Assembly (NCBI GenBank): GCA_003669055.1
Contig: RAYB01000018.1
Span: forward strand, 1 to 64,000
Direction: 5' to 3'
DNA length: 64,000 nucleotides
From: a bacterium 1XD21-70
Lineage (GTDB): Bacteria > Bacillota > Clostridia > Lachnospirales > Lachnospiraceae
Below the pieces are notes generated by a model. The model ran no database searches and was not told the DNA's origin. It saw only the letters and a list, made by a program, of their open reading frames with translations. The position numbers were made by a program, and so were the translations under genes. Positions 49,713 through 59,872 of the stretch are shown here, one piece after another (position 1 is the first letter of the stretch; the number at the start of each line of letters is the position of its first letter).

Positions 49713-50579
49713 ATGGAAATCAGCGGACATACACGGTTGCTTTGCTTAATCGGGAGCCCGGTAGGGCATTCAGGCTCTCCGGCGATGCAGAACTACAGCT
49801 GCCAGCGGACAGGGGTGGACGGGGCTTATCTGGCATTTGACATTAAGGAAGAGCAGACAAAGGAGGCTTTTGAGGCGCTGAGGCTGCTGAACGTGAAGGG
49901 GTTTAATGTGACCATGCCCTGTAAGACGGCGGCTGCGGCCTGCTGTGATGAACTGTCAAAGGCTGCGGAACTGATCGGGGCAGTCAATACGGTGGTCAAC
50001 GAGAACGGGAAAATGGTCGGCCATATCACGGACGGGCAGGGCTGGGTGCGCAATTGCCGGGAGAACGGCGTGGAGATCAAAGGGAAGAAGATGACGATTG
50101 CCGGTTCCGGGGGTGCCGCCACTGCGATTGAGATCACGGCGGCACTGGAAGGGCTGCGGGAACTTTCCATTTTTGCGATACGGGATGATTTCTTTGCCAA
50201 TGCAGAGGCAACGGTGGAGAAAATCCGCACCCATGTGCCGGGGTGCACGGTGAACCTGTATGATTTGGCGGATAAAGACAAATTCTATCAGGAGATTGCA
50301 GGCAGCGATATCTTTACCAACGGGACCCGTGTGGGCATGAAGCCGATGGATGATGCGACATTGATCGAGGACACAAGCGTGTTCCGCAAGGATTTGGTGG
50401 TGACAGACGTGGTATACAATCCCCGGGAGACCCGGATGGTGTTAGACGCTAAGGCAGCCGGGTGCAAGGTGGTTCCCGGTATCGGCATGCTGCTGTGGCA
50501 GGGTGCGGAAGCGTTTAAGCTGTTTACCGGAAATGAGATGCCTGCGGATGAAGTGATGGAGAAATTCTTTAAAGGCTGA
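49713..50579 (+). CDS. Shikimate/quinate dehydrogenase family enzyme (AroE/YdiB-like)
   Basis: 288 residues from the ATG at 49713 behind AGGAGGA. Substrate residues of AroE are all present: GHSGSPAM (Ser pair), NVTMPCK (catalytic Lys), GAVNT, and ITDGQGW with the catalytic Asp. The nucleotide loop GSGGAATA lacks the NRT motif that reads the NADP phosphate, so NAD use as in YdiB is plausible. Its position at the end of a catabolic-looking CoA/transport operon with its own LysR, away from other aro genes, argues for catabolism of shikimate, quinate or a related cyclic acid and not for aromatic biosynthesis. Confidence 0.88.
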   Translation: MEISGHTRLLCLIGSPVGHSGSPAMQNYSCQRTGVDGAYLAFDIKEEQTKEAFEALRLLNVKGFNVTMPCKTAAAACCDELSKAAELIGAVNTVVNENGKMVGHITDGQGWVRNCRENGVEIKGKKMTIAGSGGAATAIEITAALEGLRELSIFAIRDDFFANAEATVEKIRTHVPGCTVNLYDLADKDKFYQEIAGSDIFTNGTRVGMKPMDDATLIEDTSVFRKDLVVTDVVYNPRETRMVLDAKAAGCKVVPGIGMLLWQGAEAFKLFTGNEMPADEVMEKFFKG

Positions 50580-50733
50580 CAGGCAAAGGTGACGGCAGCT
50601 TAGGGGCAGGGGTGCGCAGCCGGGATACGGTTTGCCGGGGGAGAAACGGGGGGCGGAGAGACAACGCTCCCCTGCACATGCTGCCTTGTTTGGGAACAGT
50701 GGGTTGCGCACAAGTGAGTATTTCTTTATCGCG

Positions 50734-51843
50734 TCACGGATGCATTGGGGTAGAGAGCGCATCTGTAAACAAATCGAATTCTGTGGTCATCATCGATTTG
50801 TTATAGACGCTTTTATCTCCGCGTCTCGACTTCGGGATGCGGTTATTGCCGAAATATGTATGGGAGCAGCCAAAGTATTTGTACTTAGGGTTCACCATGG
50901 CTTCGTAATGCTCCGGTGAATAGCGGTAGTTAATATAATAGCTGTTTAGTATACGCGGCTGTTTGGGATTCTCCACGCCGGAGTCCACCGTGTTCTCGCC
51001 GAGCAGGTTCATATGGAGAAGGCTCATCAGGCTATCGGCTCTTTCTCCGTTTTTTTTCAACCAGTCATGGGCTCCATAGCCTTCGCTGATATCGACCCAG
51101 GCTCTGTAGCAAGCAACGGCTGCCAATTCAGGGTCGAATTCCAGGGGTTCGATACCGACCTCGGCGCGGTACTCGTTGACTTTCTCAAACTCTTTGGCCT
51201 GCATGGAGGTCATTTTTACTCCAAGCTGCAGCGGATAGCTGCCGCCTGCTGTTTTGACGCTTTTCTGGGAATTCTGGTTCAGCATCCAGTAGAAATAATA
51301 GCATTCATAATGGTCGCCGAAGGCATCGAGCAGGTTTTTTTTGCAGTTTTCCCGATAGGCAGCCACGTTGAAAGCCTTATTTCCCTGGCGTCCTTCATGG
51401 ATTCCTACCGTTTGGAAATGCTCCAGCAGAAGTTCCTCGTCATAATGGTACAAGAACGCAAGAGCCGGGAATGATTCCATATAAAAATCCGCATCGAACA
51501 CCAAAGACCAGTCGGCTTTCTCTATATAGGCGTCGTACAGTTCGCCGTAGTCCCACTCCACATCATAGGGGTTGTGCCCATTTTCCACATCGACCTCGAA
51601 AGCCTCCCAGCCTTTATAGTATGCACCCTCGACCCCGGCCTGGAGTTCGCCAAGCCTGGCGATGGCATCGACGGTCCGGGAAGCGGTCGGGGTTTTGGAT
51701 GCTGGACGGTTCCCGGGCTTTGCAGTGCTGGCGGCAGAAACGGCCTTGCCGACAGCAGCCTGGACGGGCATTGTGCCACAATCTGCGAGCAGGATGGCTG
51801 CCGACAGTACGGATATGGGAAATACAGACATAATCTTATTCAT
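50734..51843 (-). CDS. Secreted CAP-domain (SCP/PR1-like) protein
   Basis: 369 residues. A signal sequence precedes LLADCG, an atypical lipobox, so lipoprotein status is uncertain. The middle (about 90-200) is aromatic-rich and unrecognised (YHYDEELLLEHFQTVGIHEGRQGNKAFN). The C-terminal CAP domain shows NEYRAEVGIEPLEFDPELAAVACYRA, GAHDW with the His, and GENT. Bacterial CAP proteins are wall-associated and of varied function. AAGGAGG and a TATAAT box lie upstream on the minus strand. Confidence 0.85.
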   Translation of the reverse strand: MNKIMSVFPISVLSAAILLADCGTMPVQAAVGKAVSAASTAKPGNRPASKTPTASRTVDAIARLGELQAGVEGAYYKGWEAFEVDVENGHNPYDVEWDYGELYDAYIEKADWSLVFDADFYMESFPALAFLYHYDEELLLEHFQTVGIHEGRQGNKAFNVAAYRENCKKNLLDAFGDHYECYYFYWMLNQNSQKSVKTAGGSYPLQLGVKMTSMQAKEFEKVNEYRAEVGIEPLEFDPELAAVACYRAWVDISEGYGAHDWLKKNGERADSLMSLLHMNLLGENTVDSGVENPKQPRILNSYYINYRYSPEHYEAMVNPKYKYFGCSHTYFGNNRIPKSRRGDKSVYNKSMMTTEFDLFTDALSTPMHP

Positions 51844-52174
51844 AACAAATTCCTCCTTAGATTTAAATTATAGCCATGCCCCGCTGCAACTGCTGGGGAG
51901 GGCTTTCTTTTTTGAACTGCACTATTGTACTATGCTGCTGGCTTTTGGGGTGCGTGTCTTACAGTGGGAAGTATAGCAGAGTTTTCGGTGTATGTTCGTA
52001 AATTTTACGGTTTTTCTGTATTTGTCTGGCCGTGAAGGACAATCCATGGCTTTTCCATGATCCGCCGCTTGCCGTCCTTGGTTTATGATAAGCAGCACAA
52101 AAAAGAAAAGAGAAAAATGATTGCATAGCGGCCATAATTATGGTATGATTATGGGATGAAGGAGGTGCGGTGCC
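51844..52174. other. 331-bp divergent promoter region
   Basis: No gene is seen. It contains the minus-strand -10 TATAAT (51872-51867) of the CAP gene and the plus-strand promoter and operator of the toxin-antitoxin pair. Confidence 0.6.
52122..52150 (+). promoter_or_regulatory. Toxin-antitoxin promoter with palindromic operator
   Basis: TTGCAT (52122-52127) and TATGAT (52145-52150) are 17 bp apart. The perfect 12-bp palindrome CCATAATTATGG (52133-52144) fills the spacer and is the likely antitoxin binding site. Confidence 0.75.
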
Positions 52175-52435
52175 ATGCCACAGATTATCCCGATCAAAGA
52201 ACTGAAGAATACTGCGGAGATATCCGAGTTATGCCACAAGACGGATGAGCCCGTTTTTATTACGAAGAACGGATATGGTGATATGGCAATTATGAGCATG
52301 GAGGTCTATGAGGGCATGGTGCGGCAGCTTGCAATGTACCGGGACATCGGGCTGTCAGAGAGTCAGGCAGAGGAAGGCCGGGTAAGGGGCGCAAAGGAAT
52401 CTGCTGCAGAGGTGAGGGCAAAATATGGGCTATGA
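52175..52435 (+). CDS. Phd/YefM-type antitoxin
   Basis: 86 residues. IIPIKELKNTAEISELCHKTDEPVFITKNGYGDMAIMSMEVYEGM is the Phd/YefM DNA-binding fold; the C-terminal helical tail would wrap the toxin. It should autorepress through the upstream palindrome and neutralise the next gene product. AAGGAGG precedes the start, and the two genes overlap by 11 bp. Confidence 0.88.
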   Translation: MPQIIPIKELKNTAEISELCHKTDEPVFITKNGYGDMAIMSMEVYEGMVRQLAMYRDIGLSESQAEEGRVRGAKESAAEVRAKYGL

Positions 52436-52742
52436 ACTGGTTATTACAGAGCGGGCCGAGGAGTTGCTGGACGGCCTGGTAGCTTACCGGATGTCCGGGG
52501 CGGGCGGCGAACCGGCAGCTGCCGGATTTTTGGACGGGGTGGAGCAGATCTATGGATGCCTGGAGCAGGATCCATTGCAGTTTCCGGCCAGCTGCGACGG
52601 GTATCTGGCCGGTAAGGGATACCGGGCGGCGGCGGTGCCGGGACCCGGCGGTGTTGTAGTATTCCGCGTGGCCGGCCATACTGTTATTGTGTTGGGGTTT
52701 TTTTGCCAAGCAAAGGATTTCCGGGGGAGATTGTTGCAATAG
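52425..52742 (+). CDS. RelE/ParE-family toxin
   Basis: 105 residues. YELVITERAEELLDGLVAYRM and the closing VVVFRVAGHTVIVLGFF segment match the RelE/ParE fold. Such toxins cut mRNA on ribosomes or poison gyrase; which applies here cannot be told. The overlap with the antitoxin supports co-translation. Confidence 0.85.
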   Translation: MGYELVITERAEELLDGLVAYRMSGAGGEPAAAGFLDGVEQIYGCLEQDPLQFPASCDGYLAGKGYRAAAVPGPGGVVVFRVAGHTVIVLGFFCQAKDFRGRLLQ

Positions 52743-52829
52743 GGGTGATTCAAAGGCCGTTCGGCCTTTCATCAGGCGTTTCGCCAGATTTTCAGGAACC
52801 GGCAGTATACTGCAAATACGAAAAAAGAG

Positions 52830-52883
52830 TTGACTTTTATAGCAGAATGTACTATGATTAAACAAAGAAAAGAACATTTGTTC
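52830..52883 (+). promoter_or_regulatory. recA promoter and LexA-type SOS box
   Basis: TTGACT (52830-52835) and TATGAT (52853-52858) have a 17-bp spacer. GAACATTTGTTC (52872-52883), a perfect GAAC-N4-GTTC Gram-positive SOS box, lies just after the predicted start of transcription. Confidence 0.85.
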
Positions 52884-52897
52884 GCATGGAGGGAATT

Positions 52898-53957
<1,060 letters not shown>

Positions 53958-53965
<8 letters not shown>

Positions 53966-54497
53966 CCGGGAGCAGGATGAGATGTGCCAGGGGGATCCGG
54001 GCCAGGCCCCGAATCGGGGGCAGCCATCCGGGCGCCGCAGAAAGCCCAGAAACCAAAAGCCGGTACGCGACTGCGCACTCACTCTCTTAGAGTACCGTGA
54101 CCGGACCGAACAGGAAATGCGCAGAAAGCTGACGGAGAGGGAATACAGCCCCAGGGAGGTGGAAGAGGCCATCGCTTTTCTGGCAGAATACCATTACCTC
54201 GACGATGAAGGGTACGCCAGGAGATATGTCCGCACACATTCGGGGAGAAAAAGCATCCGCCGCCTCCGTGCAGAACTGGAACAAAAGGGGATATCCCGTG
54301 ACTATATTGACAGTGCCCTGGAGGAAACCGCGGTTGACGAAGATTTCCAGATTGCTTGCTGGATCCGCAAGAAGGGTTATGTCCCCGGCGAATACTTAGA
54401 ACAAGGGCAATACCGGAAACTCGCCGCCTCTCTGGGGCGGCGCGGTTATTCCTTTGATGCGATCCGCCGGGTGATGGACGGAGGGGAGATTGGCTGA
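53958..54497 (+). CDS. recX: RecA regulator RecX
   Basis: 179 residues. Three-helix RecX repeats are visible: [53 protein letters not shown] and later units. RecX caps RecA filaments and limits recombination. The first about 35 residues are an extra basic, Pro/Gln-rich stretch. Confidence 0.93.
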
Positions 54498-54613
54498 ACA
54501 GTTACCCCAAACTCTTGGAAATCCCTCTAATTTGCTTGACATAGTGCACAAAACAGTTTAAAATTGAGATGTTGTATCCATGTACAATGAAAACTAAATA
54601 AGGAGGTGCTCCT

Positions 54614-56182
54614 GTGTCAAAAACAGCGATGTCAATCAGTATAATGTTAGTTGTTTTTATCATTGTGCTGGCAGTTGTGGCATTTATTATCTGGAAGCTT
54701 GCGATAAACCACCGGATCAAAACATACGAGAGCAAGGTTGGGACCGCAGAAGAAAAGGCCAGAGAAATAATAGATGAAGCGCTAAAGACGGCAGAGACAA
54801 AGAAGCGAGAAGCTCTCCTGGAAGCGAAAGAAGAGTCGATTAAGACAAAGAATGAGCTGGACAAGGAGACGAAGGAAAGACGCGCAGAACTTCAGCGTTA
54901 TGAGAGACGCGTACTGAGTAAGGAAGAGAATTTAGACAAAAAAGCAGAGAACATGGAAAAGCGGGAGGCCGGCATTGCCGCCCGGGAGGAGGCGCTCAAC
55001 AAGCGGAACACGGAAGTGGAAGGCTTGTATGAGAAAGCATTGCAGGAACTGGAACGTATATCCGGGCTGACCACGGAACAGGCGAAGGAATATCTTTTAA
55101 AGTCCGTGGAAGAGGAAGTCAAGCATGATACTGCCCGGTTGGTGAAGGAACTGGAAAGCAAAGCACGGGAAGAGGCTGACAAGAAAGCCAGGGATTATGT
55201 AGTGACGGCGATCCAGAGATGTGCAGCAGACCATGTGGCGGAGACAACCGTATCCGTGGTTCAGCTTCCGAATGACGAGATGAAAGGCCGCATTATCGGC
55301 CGCGAGGGGCGGAATATCCGTACCTTAGAGACTATGACAGGCGTGGAACTTATTATCGACGATACCCCGGAAGCGGTGGTGCTGTCGGGCTTTGACCCGA
55401 TCCGCAGGGAGGTTGCCAGGATTGCCCTGGAACGTCTGATTGTGGATGGGAGGATCCATCCGGCCAGGATCGAGGAGATGGTCGAGAAGGCGCAGAAGGA
55501 AGTGGAGGCCAATATGCGGGAGGACGGTGAAGCCGCCACCCTCGAAGTGGGGATCCATGGAATTCATCCGGAGTTAGTGAAGTTATTAGGGAAGATGAAG
55601 TTCAGGACCAGTTACGGACAGAATGCGCTGAAGCATTCGATGGAGGTTGCCCAGCTGGCAGGCCTTTTGGCTGCAGAGGTTGGTGTGGATGTCCGGATGG
55701 CAAAGCGTGCTGGTTTATTACATGATATTGGAAAATCCATTGACCATGAGGTGGAGGGTTCCCATGTGCAATTGGGGGCTGACTTGTGCAAAAAGTACAA
55801 AGAATCCGCGGTTGTGATCAATTCCGTGGAGTCCCATCATGGCGATGCAGAACCGCAGAGCCTGATTGCCTGTATTGTCCAGGCGGCAGATACCATATCG
55901 GCCGCAAGGCCCGGGGCGAGAAGGGAAACTCTGGAGACATATACGAACAGATTGAAGCAATTGGAAGATATCACAAATTCCTTCAAAGGGGTGGATAAGT
56001 CTTTTGCGATTCAGGCAGGCCGTGAGGTTCGTATCATGGTAATTCCGGAACAGGTGAGTGATGATGATATGATCCTGATGGCTCGGGATATTTCCAAACG
56101 TATAGAAAATGAGTTGGATTATCCCGGCCAGATTAAAGTCAATGTTATCCGTGAATCCCGTGCCACAGACTACGCCAAGTGA
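54614..56182 (+). CDS. rny: Ribonuclease Y
   Basis: 522 residues, GTG start. An N-terminal membrane helix (about 8-30), a long coiled coil (about 35-195), a KH domain with [29 protein letters not shown], and an HD domain with the metal His-Asp pair in [12 protein letters not shown]. It initiates mRNA decay at the membrane. AGGAGG precedes the start and can pair with CTCCT immediately before the GTG, a small hairpin that could modulate translation. It is downstream of recA-recX, as in many Clostridia. Confidence 0.97.
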   Translation: MSKTAMSISIMLVVFIIVLAVVAFIIWKLAINHRIKTYESKVGTAEEKAREIIDEALKTAETKKREALLEAKEESIKTKNELDKETKERRAELQRYERRVLSKEENLDKKAENMEKREAGIAAREEALNKRNTEVEGLYEKALQELERISGLTTEQAKEYLLKSVEEEVKHDTARLVKELESKAREEADKKARDYVVTAIQRCAADHVAETTVSVVQLPNDEMKGRIIGREGRNIRTLETMTGVELIIDDTPEAVVLSGFDPIRREVARIALERLIVDGRIHPARIEEMVEKAQKEVEANMREDGEAATLEVGIHGIHPELVKLLGKMKFRTSYGQNALKHSMEVAQLAGLLAAEVGVDVRMAKRAGLLHDIGKSIDHEVEGSHVQLGADLCKKYKESAVVINSVESHHGDAEPQSLIACIVQAADTISAARPGARRETLETYTNRLKQLEDITNSFKGVDKSFAIQAGREVRIMVIPEQVSDDDMILMARDISKRIENELDYPGQIKVNVIRESRATDYAK

Positions 56183-56200
56183 TTTTGAATACAAAAGAGT

Positions 56201-56246
56201 GTCTGAAATCCATTGAAAACAGAGATGGATTTCGGGCATTTTTTGT
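56201..56246 (+). terminator. rny terminator
   Basis: GTCTGAAATCCAT (56201-56213) pairs with ATGGATTTCGGGC (56225-56237), allowing two G-U pairs, followed by a T-rich run. Confidence 0.8.
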
Positions 56247-56377
56247 TGTAGGAAAAGGACTGCTATGGAAAAACTTACAATTTTTTTTCATTAATTACAA
56301 AATAGGAAATTGGCTTGACAGGGGGGATATTTTGTAATAAAGTGAAAGAAAAGCGTAAAAAACAGGGAGGGTAATAC

Positions 56378-57355
56378 GTGTATAACTGGAAGAAAGTATG
56401 TGGTGCGGTGTTGGTGGTGGCTGCGCTGGCAGGGATGTTAGCGTTTCCTTCTTTCGCTGCTAAAAAGAAGAAGATTACTTCGGTCAATGTGGATGTGGAA
56501 TCGCATATCGGCCTTGGGGTGAGGTATGGGGAAGAAGAGATTGAGATTAATGTCCGCGGCCGCAATTATACCTATGATTATTATGAGATTGAGAACTTTG
56601 GGTTTGAGTGGATGGAAGATGATATTCCGGAGATTACGATTTATCTGCGCGCCGATGAGGGATATTATTTTTCCTTGACAAAAGCCAGCGCGGTGAAGCT
56701 GACTGGTGCCACTTATGTAAAGGCTACCAAACAAGATTCTTCTGAAACATTGGCGCTTCGGGTGAAGCTGCCATCTATGCAGGAGATGGTCGGGGCGGAG
56801 ACAGAGGTGGTATTGACAGACGGCGGTTTTGCCAGCTGGGGAGAAATACGGGGGGCAGGCTCCTATGAACTCCGCCTGTATAAAAACGGTACCGGGGTAG
56901 GTGCAACCTATCAGAGCACAGAACAGGTTTTTTATGATTATACCGACCAGATGAGCAAGCCGGGGACCTATCAGGTAAAGGTGCGCGCCGTCAATAAACA
57001 GAATAAGGAAAGCAAGGGCAAGTGGATGGAATCCGAGACGGTTACCATTTCCCAGGAGATGGCAGATGCCATACGCAATGGTACGGCTGCCGGGCTTCCC
57101 ATAAAGGGAGAGTGGAAGAAAGAAGGGGAGCGTTGGTGGTACCAGCATGAGGATGGAACATACACGCAGAATAATTGGGAACAGATCGATAAGAAATGGT
57201 ACCTTTTTGACGAAGAAGGTTATATGCGCACCGGCTGGGTAGAGTGGGAAGGGGAAAAATATTATTGCCACGATGAGACCGGGGAGATGTTGAAGGACAC
57301 CACCACCCCGGACGGATATATTTTGGACAGTGCAGGGCATTTGAAAAACCGCTAA
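56378..57355 (+). CDS. Secreted protein with cell-wall-binding repeats (paralogue 2)
   Basis: 325 residues, GTG start behind AGGGAGGG. A signal peptide ends in PSFA. The N-terminal beta domain, the fibronectin-like region (GSYELRLYKNGTGVG, TYQVKVRAVNKQNK) and the wall-binding repeats (RWWYQHEDGTYTQNNW, WYLFDEEGYMRTGW, YYCHDETGEM) match the protein at 26470-27492. TTGACA lies at 56315-56320. Function unknown. It is convergent with the M23 gene, overlapping by 4 bp. Confidence 0.85.
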   Translation: MYNWKKVCGAVLVVAALAGMLAFPSFAAKKKKITSVNVDVESHIGLGVRYGEEEIEINVRGRNYTYDYYEIENFGFEWMEDDIPEITIYLRADEGYYFSLTKASAVKLTGATYVKATKQDSSETLALRVKLPSMQEMVGAETEVVLTDGGFASWGEIRGAGSYELRLYKNGTGVGATYQSTEQVFYDYTDQMSKPGTYQVKVRAVNKQNKESKGKWMESETVTISQEMADAIRNGTAAGLPIKGEWKKEGERWWYQHEDGTYTQNNWEQIDKKWYLFDEEGYMRTGWVEWEGEKYYCHDETGEMLKDTTTPDGYILDSAGHLKNR

Positions 57356-58452
57356 GGGATGATTTGGCTTTGGGCTCCGCCGGGAACGGCGGGGTCTTTC
57401 ATTTGCCAGACCCGGTAATACTCCTTTGTTTCCTGGTCTTTGATGGTTTCAGAACGGTTCATGGCTAAGAATTTGGTAAGTTCATAGCAATCAATCCAGA
57501 TTTCATTGCTGCCGTCCTTCTGGGATTCATCAAATATCAGCTGCATGCCAAAATGAAGATGCGGCTCATCGATATTGTTGGTATTTTCTGTGCGGCTATA
57601 GCCGGTCCGGCCCAGATAGCCGATCACATCTCCGGCCTGGACATAGCTGCCTTCCTTAAGGGTCTTGTGGTAGGGGTAATTTTTCCTCAGATGGGCATAG
57701 TAGTAATAGCGTTTTTGATCAAAGCTACGTATCCCCAGCCGCCAGCCGCCGTATTGGTTCCAGCCTATTGCTTCTACGTAACCGGATTCTACTGCGATTA
57801 CAGGAGTTCCCACCTGCCCTAATAGATCATGTCCTAAGTGCTGGCGCTTGAAGCCATAGCTGCGCGAGGCGCCAAAATCGTCAAAATCCTGGTAGGGATA
57901 ATTTTTGGCAACAGGAGAGAACGCCTTCAGCCCATATTTCGTAACCCAGACAGGCTCTTTGGTGGCTTCGTCCGGGATCTGGATCTCATATACTCCGGTC
58001 ATGCCGCCTAGGACAGCGCCGTAAGCCTCCAGATAATAAGGATAATATTTCATATCCTTTGTCAATTCCTCCATAGTTGTGCCTTGCTGTATTTTCTGGA
58101 TGAGTTCTTCCATATCACTTTCCTGGTAACGTGAAAAGTCACCGCCGTAACGTGCGCCAAGGCAAGCAAGCAGTTCGAGCCAGTTGAAATGTGGTTCCTG
58201 GCCGTAGCTGTCCACATCAAAACGCAATGCTTGCCGCATGGCTTCTGCATTGACGTCAAAATCCACCCATTTTATAAATTTCTTGGCATTGGAACTGCTT
58301 GCGGCTGAATCCTGCGAAACTGCTTCTAGGGGGATGCTATTTGATGACGGAGGCAGGGAGCCGGGGAAGAGGCGGATCACCAGGACAGATAGAAAAATAA
58401 ATTCTGACAGGATCAGCAGTGATGCACATTTATGACGCCAACTCGATTTCAT
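57352..58452 (-). CDS. Membrane-anchored M23 peptidase
   Basis: 366 residues. An N-terminal signal anchor (about 10-30) is followed by a helical region and a C-terminal lysostaphin-type domain with RQHLGHDLLG (zinc His and Asp), YYYAHL and EPHLHFGMQ (His-x-His). The zinc ligands are intact. It is expected to cut peptidoglycan cross-links outside the membrane; it may serve cell division, sporulation or wall turnover. GGGAGGAG precedes the start on the minus strand. Confidence 0.9.
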   Translation of the reverse strand: MKSSWRHKCASLLILSEFIFLSVLVIRLFPGSLPPSSNSIPLEAVSQDSAASSSNAKKFIKWVDFDVNAEAMRQALRFDVDSYGQEPHFNWLELLACLGARYGGDFSRYQESDMEELIQKIQQGTTMEELTKDMKYYPYYLEAYGAVLGGMTGVYEIQIPDEATKEPVWVTKYGLKAFSPVAKNYPYQDFDDFGASRSYGFKRQHLGHDLLGQVGTPVIAVESGYVEAIGWNQYGGWRLGIRSFDQKRYYYYAHLRKNYPYHKTLKEGSYVQAGDVIGYLGRTGYSRTENTNNIDEPHLHFGMQLIFDESQKDGSNEIWIDCYELTKFLAMNRSETIKDQETKEYYRVWQMKDPAVPGGAQSQIIP

Positions 58453-58659
58453 GGAGGCTCCTCCCTTTGTTTAAGATTGCTATATTATGTAGCAATATAT
58501 GCGGATAGGGGGATGTTTATGTACCGGCTAAAGGCCATGGCTCTGCCGGGAGCCTTGCAGATGGCTGTCCGGGCAGACGGATCAAGAGGCATGGCAGAAA
58601 GAATCTGCCAAGAAGATCAGCCAATAAATTCCGGCCGAGAAAATATTGAGAAAAAGTAC

Positions 58660-58688
58660 TTGCTTTTTCTTCCATCCTATGATAGAAT
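58660..58688 (+). promoter_or_regulatory. Promoter of the tRNA cluster
   Basis: TTGCTT (58660-58665) and TAGAAT (58683-58688), 17-bp spacer, lie 47 bp before tRNA-Arg. Confidence 0.65.
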
Positions 58689-58735
58689 TTAATGCGTCGC
58701 CGAGTGGCGAGGGCTGTTGGATGTAAAGATATTTT

Positions 58736-58809
<74 letters not shown>

Positions 58810-58848
58810 TTGCGCGGGGAGCGGGAGACCGTGGCGCGGCATGAATAT

Positions 58849-58924
58849 GGTGGGTATAGCGCAGTTGGTTAGCGCGCCAGATTGTGGCTCTGGAGGCCAA
58901 GGGTTCGAATCCCTTTATCCACCC
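58849..58924 (+). tRNA. tRNA-His (anticodon GTG)
   Basis: A 76-nt cloverleaf: acceptor GGTGGGT with ATCCACC, and anticodon arm CCAGA-TTGTGGC-TCTGG. Confidence 0.93.
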
Positions 58925-58980
58925 TGAAAAATTATTCCTTCGGGAATTTTTTTTTACTATTGCATGAAAAGCATAATTCT

Positions 58981-59059
58981 GCGGGTGTGGCGGAATGGCA
59001 GACGCACCAGCCTTAGGAGCTGGCGGGTAACCGTGCAGGTTCAAGTCCTGTCACCCGCA
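58981..59059 (+). tRNA. tRNA-Leu (anticodon TAG)
   Basis: Acceptor GCGGGTG with CACCCGC, and anticodon arm CCAGC-CTTAGGA-GCTGG. A long variable arm (CGGGTAACCG) supports the class II tRNA-Leu type. Confidence 0.93.
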
Positions 59060-59068
59060 TAGTATTAT

Positions 59069-59141
59069 TGGGCTATCGCCAAGCGGTAAGGCACAGGACT
59101 TTGACTCCTGCATTTCGCTGGTTCGAATCCAGCTAGCCCAG
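59069..59141 (+). tRNA. tRNA-Gln (anticodon TTG)
   Basis: Acceptor TGGGCTA with TAGCCCA, and anticodon arm CAGGA-CTTTGAC-TCCTG. It is closely related to the tRNA-Gln(CTG) at 19069, but its anticodon and T arms differ, so it is not the att target. Confidence 0.95.
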
Positions 59142-59151
59142 TTATCATGGC

Positions 59152-59199
59152 AAAATAGCCGTATATCCTCGTGACCAAGGATTTACGGCTATTTTATTT
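59152..59199. terminator. Terminator of the tRNA cluster
   Basis: AAAATAGCCGTA (59152-59163) pairs with TACGGCTATTTT (59184-59195), with an inner stem, ending in a T-rich run. It also faces the end of the convergent importer operon. Confidence 0.8.
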
Positions 59200-59233
59200 G
59201 CTGTGGAAAGATGCGGGCAGCGGGAGAAATCGG

Positions 59234-59872
59234 TTAAGTGCGGGGGAGAGGCGGAGTTTGGGAGGATGGAACGTGGGCTTGGCCGAACGGGCAGATCAGG
59301 ATACCGCCCAGCGCTTCGATATCCTCCTCCTGGTGTGTGGCTACGACCAACAGCCGCCCGCCGGCTTTTTCTTTCACATAGCCAATGGCCAGATGCCGGG
59401 TCTGTTCATCCAGGCCGGTAAAAGGCTCGTCCATCAGGATGCCGCAGGATGGGGCGAGCAGGGCGCGGGCGATGGCCACGCGGCGCTTCATGCCTCCGCT
59501 AAGGGTGCTGACGGGGCGGCTGAGTGACTCTTGCGGGAGCAGGCGGCAAAGTTCACCGGCAATCTGGCGGCGGCTTAAGGACTTGCCTACAGCCAGCTTT
59601 ACATTGTCAATGGGGGTGAAGGCTTCGCAGAGCCGGTCTTCCTGAAAGACGGCAGTCAGCCCGCAGCCGGGGGGAGGTTTTAGGGAAAAGGAACCTCCGT
59701 CCGGCTTTTCTAATCCCAGCAGGATCCGGAAAAGGGTGGTCTTGCCGATGCCGGAGGCGCCCATCAGGCAGTAAACCTGGCCGGAATCCAGGGTCAGGTT
59801 CAGCCCGTCCCACACCGGGAGTTCCCCATAGGATTTGGAAAGGTTGCGGATTACCAGCTGAAACGGAAGCAT
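59234..59872 (-). CDS. ABC transporter ATPase (SsuB/TauB-like)
   Basis: 212 residues. Walker A is GASGIGKTT, Q-loop is VFQEDRLCEAF, signature is LSGGMKRR, and Walker B is GILMDEPFTGLD. It is the nitrate/sulfonate/taurine-type ATPase, on the short side. It overlaps the permease gene by 22 bp and powers uptake by that permease and the lipoprotein upstream. Confidence 0.93.
   Translation of the reverse strand: MLPFQLVIRNLSKSYGELPVWDGLNLTLDSGQVYCLMGASGIGKTTLFRILLGLEKPDGGSFSLKPPPGCGLTAVFQEDRLCEAFTPIDNVKLAVGKSLSRRQIAGELCRLLPQESLSRPVSTLSGGMKRRVAIARALLAPSCGILMDEPFTGLDEQTRHLAIGYVKEKAGGRLLVVATHQEEDIEALGGILICPFGQAHVPSSQTPPLPRT

Noticed and set aside
58519-58692. Possible 57-residue gene before the tRNA cluster
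   Set aside because: AGGGGG lies upstream, but the frame runs through the tRNA promoter region, has no recognisable pattern and its end overlaps the -10 box. Support is too weak.
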